Shown here piece by piece: positions 1 to 8,597 of a stretch of 64,000 nt of DNA. Origin of the DNA: Nesterenkonia sandarakina (lineage in GTDB: Bacteria > Actinomycetota > Actinomycetes > Actinomycetales > Micrococcaceae). The notes below the pieces were generated by a model, which worked only from the letters and a program-made list of their open reading frames with translations, ran no database searches and was not told the DNA's origin. The stretch's first letter is position 1. Each line of letters opens with the position of its first letter. The DNA is taken from NCBI RefSeq assembly GCF_013410215.1, contig NZ_JACCFQ010000001.1, positions 2,108,001 through 2,172,000 on the forward strand, in the 5' to 3' direction. The translations under genes were made by a program, and so were the position numbers.

Positions 1-2
1 GG

Positions 3-287
3 CTGGAACAGGTGGCCGAGCATTCCGACGGGATGACCCTGGCCCGGCTGGACCTGGAACGCCGGCGGGAGGGCAACGTGCTCGGCGCCGCCCAGGCCGG
101 CCGGGCGTCCACGCTGAAGCTGCTGCGCACGATCCGAGATGAGAAGATCATCGTCCGTGCCTCCGAGCTGCTCACCGAGCTCAGCGCGGCCGATCCCAGC
201 TGGGAGAGCTACCCTGGACTGCGCGTGGCGGTGGGGGAGTACCGCGACCTCCATGAGGGCGCCGATGAGTTCATCCAGCGCGGCTGA
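3..287 (+). CDS. recG: ATP-dependent DNA helicase RecG, C-terminal fragment (5' end outside window)
   Basis: The frame is open from the first bases and ends at a TGA, giving the last 94 residues of a longer protein. The sequence contains the RecG C-terminal signature, with the EGNVLG-type turn (REGNVLGAAQAGR) followed by a helical tail (RASTLKLLRTIRDE). RecG is a cytoplasmic superfamily 2 helicase that reverses stalled replication forks and branch-migrates Holliday junctions. None of the ATPase motifs lie in this fragment, so the call rests on the tail and on the neighbour: rsmD follows 60 nt downstream, a common actinobacterial order. Fairly sure of the family. Confidence 0.85.
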   Translation: MEQVAEHSDGMTLARLDLERRREGNVLGAAQAGRASTLKLLRTIRDEKIIVRASELLTELSAADPSWESYPGLRVAVGEYRDLHEGADEFIQRG

Positions 288-347
288 GCCCCGGATCACC
301 AACCCCCGGGAGCGCCAGATACCAGGGCCTCGAGACAGGAGTGTGAG

Positions 348-938
348 ATGTCACGGATCATCGCCGGCACGCATAAGGGGCGCCGCCTGGTCGCGGTCCC
401 CACCGACGCCACCCGGCCCACCAGCGACCGGGTCAAGGAGTCGCTGTTCTCCCGGCTGGAGGGCTTCGACGCGCTGATCGACGCCGTCGTCGTTGATCTC
501 TACGCCGGCTCCGGCGCGCTGGGCTTCGAGTCGCTCAGCCGCGGCGCTCGCAGCCTGGAGGCGGTGGACAAGGCCGAGGCCGCGGTGCGCACGCTGCGCC
601 GCAACGCCGAGTTCTTCGGGCCCGAGGCGCCCCACGCGCTGCGCAAGCCGGTCACCGTGCACAAGGCCGACGCGCTGCGCTACCTGAGCTCGCGCAGCGG
701 CCCGCCCATCGAGCTGCTCTTCCTGGACCCGCCCTACAGCCTGGGCGACGCCGAGCTGCTCAAGGTGCTCGGAGCTGCCCGGGAGCAGCTGCACGAGGCG
801 GCCACCGTGGTGATCGAGCGCGACGCCGGCAGCGGGACCCCTTCCCTCCCGGAGGGCCTGGAGATCTTCAGCGAGAAGTCCTACGGCAGCACGCAGATCT
901 TCATGGTCGAGCCCACGCCAGCAGCTCTTCCGCACTGA
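348..938 (+). CDS. rsmD: 16S rRNA (guanine966-N2)-methyltransferase RsmD
   Basis: A 196-residue Rossmann methyltransferase. It opens with the RsmD hallmark MSRIIAGTHKGRRL and the TRPTSDRVKESLFSRL segment, carries the SAM-binding loop DLYAGSGALGFE near residue 50, and has the catalytic FLDPPY motif near residue 126. It methylates N2 of G966 in 16S rRNA of the assembling small subunit. The ATG at 348 is preceded by GGAGTGTGAG. The last 38 nt overlap, tail to tail, the minus-strand spermidine-synthase-like gene, so the two transcripts run into each other. Length and motifs are normal for the family. Confidence 0.95.
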   Translation: MSRIIAGTHKGRRLVAVPTDATRPTSDRVKESLFSRLEGFDALIDAVVVDLYAGSGALGFESLSRGARSLEAVDKAEAAVRTLRRNAEFFGPEAPHALRKPVTVHKADALRYLSSRSGPPIELLFLDPPYSLGDAELLKVLGAAREQLHEAATVVIERDAGSGTPSLPEGLEIFSEKSYGSTQIFMVEPTPAALPH

Positions 939-1875
939 GCACGTCCCCGGGGTGCGGGCCGGCGGCCCAGATCGCGTTGAGCTCGGTCTGGGCCAGCGCC
1001 GCCCCGCGCCGCGCGGCGTAGCTCAGGTTCCCCTCGGTGAGCCCTTCGAGCACTTCGTGGGGCGCGCTGAGCAGAGCGCAGCTCGCCGCTGCGTCAGCCG
1101 CCTCCGGGGTGAGCGCCGCCTGCGGCTCCTGTGCCGACTGAGGAGCGGTCGCGGCCGCCGCCTCGAGCAGCGAGAGAACCTGCGCGCGGACGAAGTCCAT
1201 CGGCGGCTCATCCCCGAGGTTCACCAGCAACAGGCCCCCGGGAAGCACCTTCTCGAAGACCGCCCGGTGAAACGCGGGGCTGCGCAGATGCTCCGGTGCG
1301 GCCGCGCTGTTGAACAGGTCCACCACGACGACGTCGAAGCTCGCCTGCTCCAGGGCGCCGCCGGCTCCCAGCACGGCGGCGGCATCGGCCACCAGGTTGC
1401 GCGGTGAGGTGCGCATCGGCAGGTGCTCAAGCACGAAGTCCACCAGCTCCGGCTCGATGTCCACCACGGTCTGCTCCACCTCCGGCCAGTGGTGTTCGAT
1501 CCAGCGCGGCAGGGTCAGCGCCCCAGCACCCAGGTGCAGCACGCGCGGGACCCGGGTGGCGGCGGCATCCGGAGAACCGGCTGCGGCCGGGGCCAGGCGC
1601 TCGCGGGCGCAGGTCTGCAGCACTGCACCCATCCGGAACAGGTAGTCGTGGAGCAGGAAGTCGGGATCGCCGAGCTCCACATGGGACTGCTCGGCGCCGC
1701 CGATGCTCAGCACCACCCCGTCCTCGGTGAGGTCATCCTTGGTGAGCTCGGCGAGCTGCCCGGAGAAGGAGAGCCGCTGGCTGCGGGGGAGTCCCAGGGC
1801 CTCGCTGCCCGGTGCCCCTGACATTGGCGTGTCAGTCTCTGGCGTCACTGAATTTGGCGTCCCGGCCTCAGCCAT
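901..1875 (-). CDS. Spermidine synthase-like (polyamine aminopropyltransferase fold) methyltransferase-type protein
   Basis: A 324-residue protein. After a Thr/Pro-rich N-terminus of about 30 residues it shows the spermidine-synthase fold: VLHLGAGALTLPRWI (nucleotide-binding glycine loop, around residue 113), a following acidic DIEPELVDF strand, and DVVVVDLFN, the usual position of the catalytic aspartate. Many actinobacteria carry such orphan proteins without polyamine pathway genes, and the real substrate is usually unknown. Its ATG overlaps the aminotransferase stop (ATGA), so the two genes are probably co-transcribed and translationally coupled. The 3' end overlaps rsmD by 38 nt. The fold is well supported; the reaction is not. 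Confidence 0.75.
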   Translation of the reverse strand: MAEAGTPNSVTPETDTPMSGAPGSEALGLPRSQRLSFSGQLAELTKDDLTEDGVVLSIGGAEQSHVELGDPDFLLHDYLFRMGAVLQTCARERLAPAAAGSPDAAATRVPRVLHLGAGALTLPRWIEHHWPEVEQTVVDIEPELVDFVLEHLPMRTSPRNLVADAAAVLGAGGALEQASFDVVVVDLFNSAAAPEHLRSPAFHRAVFEKVLPGGLLLVNLGDEPPMDFVRAQVLSLLEAAAATAPQSAQEPQAALTPEAADAAASCALLSAPHEVLEGLTEGNLSYAARRGAALAQTELNAIWAAGPHPGDVLSAEELLAWARP

Positions 1876-3227
1876 CAGAGGCTTCCGGTCCCGGCGCGGG
1901 ACCCTGCGGCGGCAGCTGTCGGGTTCACGCGCGGCGGGTGGGCGGCCAGCGCGGCGGGCAGGTGCTCGCGCATCCGGCGCAGCCCTTCACGAATCGTGGC
2001 GTGGTCCTTGCAGAACGCGAAGCGCACCAGGTGCTCCAGCTCATCGGTCGGGGCGGCCAGGTGCTGGATGGTCAGTGCCGAGACCGGGATCGCGGCGACC
2101 CCGACCTCCTCGGCGAGGACCCGGCAGAACGCCGCGGCCGAGAGCGAGGTGACCCCCGAGACGTTGCCGACCACGAAGTATCCGGCCTCGGCCCGGTTCG
2201 GGGCCAGGCCCAGCTCCTGAAGGCCGTCCCGCAGCAGACCTCGCCCGGCTTCTAGTTCGGCGGTGTTCTGCGCGAAGAATCCGCGGTCGTCCTCGAGCCC
2301 CTGCGCCACCGCCCATTGGAAGGCCGGGCCGGAGGAGAAGCTCAGGAACTGCTTGACCCCGCGGATCTGACTGACCAGCTCGGCGCCACCGGTGATCCAG
2401 CCGATCTTCCACCCGGTGACCGAGAACGACTTCCCCGCCGAGCCCACCGCGACCGCGACCTCCTCGGCCCCGGGGATGCTCAGGATGCTGCGATGCGCCA
2501 GCCGGGCATCGGAGAGCACCAGGTGTTCATAGACCTCATCGCACATGATCCGCAGGTCATGCTTGCGGGCCAGCTCCACAATCCGGGTCAGCTCCTCGGT
2601 GCTGAAGACCGTGCCGGTGGGATTGTGCGGGGTGTTCAGCAGGATCATCGAGGTGCGCTCGGTGATGGCGGCCTCGAAGGCATCCAGGTCGGGGCGGAAC
2701 TCAGGCCCGCGCAGCGCGACGCCGACCAGCCGGGCACCGGCCAGGGCCACACAGGCCCCGTAGGAGTCATAGTGCGGCTCGAAGGTGAGCACCTCGCTGC
2801 CGGGCCGGGCGAAGGCCAGGATGCTCGCCGAGATCCCCTCGGTCGCCCCGGTGGTCACCATCACCTGGGACTCCGGGTCCAGCGTGACCTGCTGCCGCCG
2901 GGCTGCGGCGGCGCTGATCGCTTCACGCAGCTCGCCCAGGCCCATCCCCGGGGCGTATTGGTTCCGCGGGCCGGTCTCGGGCTCGGTGATCGCGCGGGCC
3001 GCCAGTTCCAGGAGCCAGTCCGGTCCCTCCGTGTCGGGGAACCCCTGGCCCAGGTTGATGGCGCCGTGGGCGATGGCGGCCGCCGTCGTGCGTTCGTAGA
3101 TGGTGGGCATCACTGCAGGGGTGCTCGGGCCCGTCCCGACTCCCAGCGTGTTGGCGCCGGCCGCGGTCCGGGCCCAGGGCTGGTCGAAGGAGAGCGGATC
3201 GGGGCTGGTGGTGGGGTGAGAGGACAT
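1875..3227 (-). CDS. PLP-dependent aminotransferase class I/II (fold type I)
   Basis: A 450-residue aminotransferase. Visible family marks are INLGQGFPDTEGP, NQYAPGMGLGELR, the NTPHNPTG loop, MCDEVYEH, and the PLP lysine in SAGKSFSVTGWKIGW. This looks like the kynurenine/glutamine aminotransferase and DapC-like group, so the amino-group donor cannot be fixed from sequence. I chose the ATG at 3227 (MSSHPTTSPD) over a longer frame. A TACCAT -10 box at 3235-3240 on the minus strand sits 7 nt upstream, the leaderless arrangement seen for many genes here, and the extra residues upstream look uncoded. It is first in a two-gene unit with the spermidine-synthase-like gene. Confidence 0.85.
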   Translation of the reverse strand: MSSHPTTSPDPLSFDQPWARTAAGANTLGVGTGPSTPAVMPTIYERTTAAAIAHGAINLGQGFPDTEGPDWLLELAARAITEPETGPRNQYAPGMGLGELREAISAAAARRQQVTLDPESQVMVTTGATEGISASILAFARPGSEVLTFEPHYDSYGACVALAGARLVGVALRGPEFRPDLDAFEAAITERTSMILLNTPHNPTGTVFSTEELTRIVELARKHDLRIMCDEVYEHLVLSDARLAHRSILSIPGAEEVAVAVGSAGKSFSVTGWKIGWITGGAELVSQIRGVKQFLSFSSGPAFQWAVAQGLEDDRGFFAQNTAELEAGRGLLRDGLQELGLAPNRAEAGYFVVGNVSGVTSLSAAAFCRVLAEEVGVAAIPVSALTIQHLAAPTDELEHLVRFAFCKDHATIREGLRRMREHLPAALAAHPPRVNPTAAAAGSRAGTGSL

Positions 3228-3314
3228 GGCTTCCATGGTAGACAGCCCACGCAGGCCCGAGGTCTCCTGCGCGCCGTGGAGCAGGCTGCTGCCCACCTGA
3301 AGTAGTGTCAGATC

Positions 3315-3791
3315 ATGCAGCTAGCAGTGTGCCCCGGATCATTCGACCCCCTGCACAACGGACATGTGGAGATCATCGCCCGTGCCTCGAATCTCTTCGA
3401 CGAGGTGATCGTCGCGGTCTCGTCCAATATGCACAAGAACCCGATGTTCTCCGTCGAGGAGCGCATGGAGATGGCGCGGGAGACCTTCTCCTACGTCCGG
3501 GGGGTGAGCGTGAAGCCGCTCGGCACCGGGCTGCTCACCGATTTCTGCAAGGAGGTCGGCGCCAACGCCCTGGTCAAGGGCCTGCGCGACCCCAAGGATC
3601 TGAGCTACGAGTCCCCGATGGCCACCATGAACCGGCACCTCTCCGGACTGGAGACGGTGTTCCTCGCCGCCGACGGCCGCTACACCCACCTGTCCTCCAC
3701 CTTGGTGAAGGAAGTCCATACCCTCGGCGGGGACGTCGCGGAGTTCATCCCGCGCGCGGTCCAGCGAAGACTCAAGGACCGACGTCGCTGA
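3315..3791 (+). CDS. coaD: Phosphopantetheine adenylyltransferase (PPAT)
   Basis: A 158-residue protein, the usual CoaD length. The nucleotidyltransferase motif CPGSFDPLHNGH lies at residues 6-17 and the second ATP-binding signature YTHLSSTLVKEV near residue 120. It transfers AMP from ATP to 4'-phosphopantetheine, the fourth step of coenzyme A synthesis; coaE for the last step is also in this window (40265). There is no Shine-Dalgarno. A TAGTGT box at 3303-3308 lies 6 nt before the ATG, suggesting a leaderless mRNA. It is divergent from the aminotransferase, with promoters back to back. Confidence 0.97.
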   Translation: MQLAVCPGSFDPLHNGHVEIIARASNLFDEVIVAVSSNMHKNPMFSVEERMEMARETFSYVRGVSVKPLGTGLLTDFCKEVGANALVKGLRDPKDLSYESPMATMNRHLSGLETVFLAADGRYTHLSSTLVKEVHTLGGDVAEFIPRAVQRRLKDRRR

Positions 3792-3908
3792 TCCGTCTCC
3801 GCAACCGCCTTCCGCAGACCCGCCAGGACTGCAGAAATCCGCACTATGGGTGCGGGAAACGCCATAGAACTCTCTGATCAAACGGCCCGACAACGATAAG
3901 GTGTGTCC

Positions 3909-4832
3909 ATGAGTTCAACTACGTCTACCCGCAAAGCTGTGATCCCCGCCGCAGGGCTGGGCACACGATTCCTCCCGGCCACCAAGGCCATGCCCAAAGA
4001 GATGCTTCCCGTGGTGGATGAGCCAGCGATCCAGTACGTCGTCGCCGAGGCCGCCAAGGCCGGGCTCGATGACATCCTGATGATCACCGGGCGCAACAAG
4101 CGCTCGCTGGAGAACCACTTCGACCGGGTCCCTGACCTCGAGGCCACCCTGGAGGCCAAGGGGGACACCGATAAGCTCAACGCCGTCCGTCAGGCCACCG
4201 AGCTCGGCGACCTGCACTACATCCGCCAGGGCGAGGCCAAGGGCCTGGGCCACGCGGTGCTCTGCGCCAAGCGCCACGTCGGCGAAGAGCCCTTCGCGGT
4301 GCTGCTCGGCGATGACCTCATCGATGAGCGCGATGAGCTGCTCTCCACCATGCTCGAGACCCAGGAGCGCCTCGGCGGCTCCGTCATCGCCGTGATGGAG
4401 GTCCCGCAGGAGAAGATCAGCGCCTACGGCGTCATCGACGCCAACGGTCAGGACAAGGTCACCGGGGAGGACGGCAAGCCCGCCGACGTCGTGCCGGTCC
4501 ACGCCCTGGTGGAGAAGCCCCCCGTGGAGGAGGCGCCGTCGAACCTGGCGATCATCGGCCGCTACGTGCTGCACCCGGCGATCTTCGCCGAGCTGGAGCA
4601 GACCAAGCCCGGGCGCGGCAACGAGATCCAGCTCACCGACGCGCTGCAGGCCATGGCGTCGAAGCCCGCCGAGGACGGCGGGGGAGTCCACGCCGTGATC
4701 TTCCGCGGACGCCGCTATGACACCGGGGACAAGCTCAGCTACATCAAGGCCGTGGTGACCCTGGCAGCCGACCGCGAGGACCTCGGTCCGGACCTGCGCG
4801 AATGGCTCAAGGAGTTCGTCGGCCAGATCTGA
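3909..4832 (+). CDS. galU: UTP-glucose-1-phosphate uridylyltransferase
   Basis: A 307-residue sugar nucleotidyltransferase. It has the activator loop AAGLGTRFLPATKAMPKEM near the N-terminus, LLGDDLIDE in the middle, LVEKPPVEEAPSNLAI, and the FRGRRYDTGDKLSYIKA C-terminal signature. It makes UDP-glucose from UTP and glucose-1-phosphate, a precursor for the envelope and exopolysaccharide glycosyltransferases found elsewhere in the window. The ATG at 3909 is preferred to a GTG two codons upstream. TAAGGT at 3897-3902 ends 6 nt before it, again a leaderless-type promoter, and the GTG would sit on top of that box. Confidence 0.95.
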   Translation: MSSTTSTRKAVIPAAGLGTRFLPATKAMPKEMLPVVDEPAIQYVVAEAAKAGLDDILMITGRNKRSLENHFDRVPDLEATLEAKGDTDKLNAVRQATELGDLHYIRQGEAKGLGHAVLCAKRHVGEEPFAVLLGDDLIDERDELLSTMLETQERLGGSVIAVMEVPQEKISAYGVIDANGQDKVTGEDGKPADVVPVHALVEKPPVEEAPSNLAIIGRYVLHPAIFAELEQTKPGRGNEIQLTDALQAMASKPAEDGGGVHAVIFRGRRYDTGDKLSYIKAVVTLAADREDLGPDLREWLKEFVGQI

Positions 4833-4864
4833 TCGCAGGTTCGCTCCCCGGCCGCCTCGGCTGG

Positions 4865-4870
4865 TAGAGT
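4865..4870 (+). promoter_or_regulatory. Likely -10 box (TAGAGT) for the yceD-rpmF operon
   Basis: TAGAGT fits the actinobacterial TANNNT -10 pattern. It lies 38 nt before the yceD ATG, leaving room for the AAGGAG ribosome-binding site at about 4891. The -35 region is weak (TTCGCT at 4840, spacer 19). Confidence 0.45.
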
Positions 4871-4907
4871 GGCACGTCGGTCTAGATCATGAAGGAGTGG
4901 TTCAGCA

Positions 4908-5474
4908 ATGACTGCTCTACGCGTAGACGTGCAGGAGCTCCGGGGAAAACCTGGGACTCAGCATGAGATTCACAGAACTGTCCCGGCCCCAGAGGACTTC
5001 GCAACGGTCCTCATCGGGATCCCGAAGGACAGCGAGCTGCAGGTGGATCTGCGTCTGGAATCGGTGCACGAAGGTGTGCTGATGACAGGCACTGCCGTAG
5101 GTGAGGTCACTGGACAGTGTGGACGATGCCTCGACGAGTTGGAGTACCCGCTCACCGTGGACATCATGACGCTGTTCAGCTGGCCCGAGAAGGCGCGGAC
5201 CGACGCGGCAGAGGAAGAGGATGAGGACACCCGCCCGATGGGCAATGACCTCACCATCGACCTGGAGCCGGTGCTGCGGGACCTGATGGTCTCGGCACTG
5301 CCGTTCCAGCCTGTCTGCCGCGAGGACTGCCCGGGACTGTGCTCCAGCTGCGGATTCCGCATGGAGGACGACCTCGAGCACCACCACGAGCAGCTCGACC
5401 CCCGCTGGGCCGCGTTGAAGGACGTGGCCGCGGGACTGCCGGAGCCGGACACCGAGTCCGGCACCAGCACCTGA
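4908..5474 (+). CDS. yceD: YceD family protein (DUF177), 23S rRNA accumulation/ribosome assembly
   Basis: A 188-residue protein with the DUF177 pattern: a beta-rich N-terminal half, [12 protein letters not shown] (first Cys pair) at about residue 67, an acidic EEEDEDTR linker, and a C-terminal [13 protein letters not shown] metal-type Cys cluster. In bacteria and plastids this family is linked to 23S rRNA accumulation, and it is almost always next to rpmF, as here (65 nt upstream). The ATG has a good ribosome-binding site, AAGGAG. First gene of the conserved yceD-rpmF-rnc-mutM order. Confidence 0.92.
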   Translation: MTALRVDVQELRGKPGTQHEIHRTVPAPEDFATVLIGIPKDSELQVDLRLESVHEGVLMTGTAVGEVTGQCGRCLDELEYPLTVDIMTLFSWPEKARTDAAEEEDEDTRPMGNDLTIDLEPVLRDLMVSALPFQPVCREDCPGLCSSCGFRMEDDLEHHHEQLDPRWAALKDVAAGLPEPDTESGTST

Positions 5475-5539
5475 GATTTGAGCACCTAGAACTTCGTAGT
5501 CCAAGACCCTGTCCATCATCTAGAGAGAAAAGAGACACC

Positions 5540-5743
5540 GTGGCTGTTCCAAAGCGGAAGATGTCCCGATCCAACACCCGTCACCGCCGCTCGCAGTGGA
5601 AGGCTTCAGTCCCGAAGCTGGTGAAGACCGTGGAGAACGGTCGCGTCGTCTACAGCCAGCCTCACCAGGCCAAGCTGGTCACTGACTCCGCCGGTTCCCC
5701 GCTGTTCTATGAGTACAAGGGTCGCAAGGTCGCCGACGCCTGA
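5540..5743 (+). CDS. rpmF: 50S ribosomal protein L32
   Basis: A 67-residue basic protein starting [20 protein letters not shown], the canonical L32 N-terminus. The start codon is GTG at 5540, behind AGAGAGAAAAGAGA. The Cys pairs of zinc-binding L32 are absent, so this is a Cys-less form; the tail reads [16 protein letters not shown]. The rnc gene begins 11 nt after the stop, indicating co-transcription. Confidence 0.97.
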   Translation: MAVPKRKMSRSNTRHRRSQWKASVPKLVKTVENGRVVYSQPHQAKLVTDSAGSPLFYEYKGRKVADA

Positions 5744-5754
5744 ATCGTCGGCAC

Positions 5755-6519
5755 ATGACGACGACGCACGTGAGTGATCACGAAGAGCTGGTGAAGAGTC
5801 TCGGGGTGCATATTGCCCCCGGGACTCTTCGTCTTGCGCTGACCCATCGGTCCTACGCCTATGAGAACTCCAACCTGCCCACCAATGAGCGGCTGGAGTT
5901 CCTCGGAGATTCGATCCTGGGTCTGGCGGTCACCGACTACCTCTACCGGACCTTCCCGGATCTGGCCGAGGGAGACCTGGCCAAGCTGCGCGCCGCGCTG
6001 GTGAGCACCCGCGCGCTGGCCCGGGTGGCCCGCAGCCTCGGCGTGGGTCCGCACATCAGTCTGGGCGCCGGCGAGCGGCTCACCCGCGGCCAGGACAAGG
6101 ACTCGATCCTCGCGGACACCATGGAGGCGCTCATCGGCGCCGCCTACCTCTCCACCGACACCGAGACCGCGCGCCGGCTGGTGCTGCGTCTGGTGGTGCC
6201 GCTGCTCAGCGACAAGGACGCCATGACCGCCGGCAAGGACTGGAAGACCACCATCCAGGAGATCGCGGCAGCCCGGGACCTCGGAGAGATCCGCTATATG
6301 ATCACCGACTTCGGCCCGGATCATCACAAATCCTTCAACGCCACCCTGGTCATCGGGGGCACCTCCTACGGGTCCGGCTCCGGACCGTCGAAGAAGGAAG
6401 CCGAGCGGGAAGCCGCCCGCGCCACCGTGGAGACCCTCACCGCTGGTCGCGGAGAGCAGGGCGACATCCTCACCCTGGTCCTTGACCGGTTCGGGGACAA
6501 AGCGCCCTCCGCCAGCTGA
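5755..6519 (+). CDS. rnc: Ribonuclease III
   Basis: A 254-residue double-strand-specific endoribonuclease. The catalytic signature NERLEFLGDSILGLAV is at about residues 43-58, and the second acidic cluster DTMEALIGAAYLS near residue 120 supplies the metal-binding Asp/Glu. A C-terminal dsRNA-binding domain spans about residues 160-235 (TTIQEIAA, then SGSGPSKKEAEREAAR). It processes rRNA precursors and structured mRNAs. Its TGA overlaps the mutM ATG by one base (TGATG), so the two are coupled. Confidence 0.96.
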   Translation: MTTTHVSDHEELVKSLGVHIAPGTLRLALTHRSYAYENSNLPTNERLEFLGDSILGLAVTDYLYRTFPDLAEGDLAKLRAALVSTRALARVARSLGVGPHISLGAGERLTRGQDKDSILADTMEALIGAAYLSTDTETARRLVLRLVVPLLSDKDAMTAGKDWKTTIQEIAAARDLGEIRYMITDFGPDHHKSFNATLVIGGTSYGSGSGPSKKEAEREAARATVETLTAGRGEQGDILTLVLDRFGDKAPSAS

Positions 6520-7610
6520 TGCCCGAGCTGCCCGAGGTCGAAGTGGTCCGCCGCGGCATCAGCCGCTGGGCCGCCGGACGCACCGTGGAATCCGTGATCA
6601 TCCACGATCCACGCAGCCTGCGCCGACACGGGCTCGGTGCCGGGCTTGAGGAAGCCGCCCGGCTGGGCTCCTTCACCACCGCGCTGACCCAGCAGCGGCT
6701 CCTGACGCCCCAGCGGCGCGGTAAGTTCCTCTGGATCCCGCTGCAGAACCACACTGCACCCGCCGCGGAGGCGCCGCGGCATTCGCTGCTGATCCACCTG
6801 GGGATGAGCGGCCAGGTGCTCATCGATGATCCTGCCGCCCCGACGCAGAAGCATCTGAAGATCACGCTCGAACTCGGTGAGCTGGAGGCCGGTCTAGGGC
6901 AGGCCGCGGAGCCGTCGGCGTCGGAGGCCGTGGCACCCTCCCCGGAGGCGGCGGTACTCTCACCGGAGGACTCGGCACTTTCTCTGCAGGCTGCCGAGGA
7001 TGACTCCCCTGGAGAAGCCGACTCCGGCCCGCGCCAGCTGCGCTTCATCGACCAGCGGATCTTCGGCGGCATGCAGATCTCCGAGCTGGTCCCCTCCACC
7101 CATCCCAGTGGCAGCGTCCCCGCCGCCGCGGCCCACATCGCGGCTGACCCGCTGGAGCCGGCCCTGGATGCGGAGACCTTTTTCCGGACGCTGCGCCGGC
7201 GCAGGACCGGCCTGAAGCGCGCCTTGCTGGATCAGGGCATGATCTCCGGGATCGGGAACATCTACGCCGATGAGGCGCTCTGGCTCGCTCAGCTGCACTA
7301 CCTGCGCCCCACCGCGACCATCACCCGCGCTGAGTCTGCCCGGCTGCTGGACGGGGTCAAGGTCGTGATGCTCGCCGCCCTGGAAGCCGGGGGCACCAGC
7401 TTCGACGCGCTCTACGTCAACGTCAACGGCGCCTCCGGCTACTTCGACCGCTCGCTGCAGGTCTATGGCCAGCAGGGCAGGCCATGCCTGCGGTGCGGCA
7501 CCGAGGTGGTGCGGGAGAGCTTCATGAACCGCGGCTCGCACTTCTGCCCCACGTGTCAGCGCGCGCCCCGGTCGGCGCCCGGGTCTGCACCTCGGTCTGC
7601 GCCCAGATGA
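6519..7610 (+). CDS. mutM: Formamidopyrimidine-DNA glycosylase with an internal low-complexity insertion
   Basis: Base-excision repair enzyme that removes 8-oxoguanine and nicks the abasic site. The catalytic N-terminus PELPEVEVVRRG is intact (Pro after the removed Met is the nucleophile). LIHLGMSGQVL, the helix-two-turn-helix QGMISGIGNIYADEAL, and a C-terminal zinc finger (CLRCGT ... HFCPTCQ) are all present. At 363 residues it is some 70 longer than typical Fpg. The extra sequence is mainly an Ala/Ser/Glu/Pro-rich insert at about residues 120-170, between ITLELGELEAG and RQLRFIDQRIFGG, with a smaller one after SELVPSTHP. All catalytic elements are kept, so activity is likely. Confidence 0.95.
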   Translation: MPELPEVEVVRRGISRWAAGRTVESVIIHDPRSLRRHGLGAGLEEAARLGSFTTALTQQRLLTPQRRGKFLWIPLQNHTAPAAEAPRHSLLIHLGMSGQVLIDDPAAPTQKHLKITLELGELEAGLGQAAEPSASEAVAPSPEAAVLSPEDSALSLQAAEDDSPGEADSGPRQLRFIDQRIFGGMQISELVPSTHPSGSVPAAAAHIAADPLEPALDAETFFRTLRRRRTGLKRALLDQGMISGIGNIYADEALWLAQLHYLRPTATITRAESARLLDGVKVVMLAALEAGGTSFDALYVNVNGASGYFDRSLQVYGQQGRPCLRCGTEVVRESFMNRGSHFCPTCQRAPRSAPGSAPRSAPR

Positions 7611-8431
7611 GCACGGTGGGCGCGAAGTCCGGTCTGGCCGGCGCACCCCCGGGGCACACCAAGGCCCCGGCGCATCTGGTGCGGGCGCTGGATTCCTTTG
7701 GGCTCCGCGACGCCGAGCTGAGTCCGGTCTGGAAGAACCAAGCCGGGGGGCTGACGTTCTCCGTGGCCAGCGCCGGCCCCGGCGGGCGGATCGACTTCTA
7801 CGTGAAGTGGAACCCGGCCGGGACCTCGGAGTCCCTCACCGCCGAGGCGCAGCGGCTGCAGTGGCTCCAGGGACGCCACCCCGCACCGGTGGCCGTCGAC
7901 CTGGTCGCAGATATGCACGGCGAGGTGCTGCTGACCCGGGCGCTGCCGGGTGAGTCTGCAGTGGCGCAGCGCTGGAAGCACCAGCCGGATACCGCGCTGC
8001 GAGCGCTGGGCGCCGGGCTGCGCCGGCTGCACCAGGTGGACTATGCGGAGCTGCCACCTCAGTGGAGTCCCCAGCAGGAGCCGGATGCAGACGGAGACGA
8101 CACCGTGCACCGCGCCGCCGCGTCGGGACCACCGGGTGGCATCGACAAGCTCGTGCTCAGCCAGGGCGACCCCTGTGCGCCGAACACGCTGCTGGCAGCT
8201 GACGGCTCCTTCTTGGCCCACGTGGACCTGGGCCGGCTCACGGTTGCGGATCGCTGGGCCGATCTCGCCGTGATGACGATGTCGCTGGGGTGGAACTTTC
8301 CGCGCTACCAGGAGGCTGTGTTCTGGGAGGGCTATGGGATCGAGCCGGACCCTGCCCGCATCGAGTATTACCGCAGGCTCTGGGACGAAGCCTCCGGTGC
8401 GCCACCTGAGGATCCCGGCGTCGTGCCCTGA
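7607..8431 (+). CDS. Aminoglycoside 3'-phosphotransferase-like small-molecule kinase
   Basis: A 274-residue APH/choline-kinase-fold protein. The match is to the APH(3') subgroup. The catalytic-loop equivalent reads SQGDPCAPNTLL around residue 184, and the metal-binding segment is HVDLGRLTVADRWADLAV, closely matching the DLGR..ADKW..DIA pattern of APH(3')-III. The brackets that normally read HGD have Gln in place of His; the Asp and Asn are kept. The ATG overlaps the mutM stop (ATGA), so it is expressed from the same operon, an unusual neighbour for a resistance gene. The true substrate is unknown, and an antibiotic-resistance role should not be assumed. Confidence 0.7.
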   Translation: MSTVGAKSGLAGAPPGHTKAPAHLVRALDSFGLRDAELSPVWKNQAGGLTFSVASAGPGGRIDFYVKWNPAGTSESLTAEAQRLQWLQGRHPAPVAVDLVADMHGEVLLTRALPGESAVAQRWKHQPDTALRALGAGLRRLHQVDYAELPPQWSPQQEPDADGDDTVHRAAASGPPGGIDKLVLSQGDPCAPNTLLAADGSFLAHVDLGRLTVADRWADLAVMTMSLGWNFPRYQEAVFWEGYGIEPDPARIEYYRRLWDEASGAPPEDPGVVP

Positions 8432-8558
8432 GCTGCGCCCCGAGCCGGGCCCTGAGCTGCGCCCCGAGCCGCGCTGGTGCTGGTCGGTGAGGCGCGCCGT
8501 CGTCGTCCCGGGGGCGTTCCCGGCGCAGGTGAATGCGCAGGCCCCCAGGCTGGTGGGC

Positions 8559-8564
8559 TAGCAT
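8559..8564 (+). promoter_or_regulatory. Candidate -10 box (TAGCAT) upstream of the LCP gene
   Basis: TAGCAT lies 33 nt before the GTG start and upstream of the AAGGAGGG ribosome-binding site, so it would produce a short leader. No clear -35 was found. Confidence 0.35.
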
Positions 8565-8597
8565 GAATCGGATCGATGTACGTGCAAAGGAGGGTCT

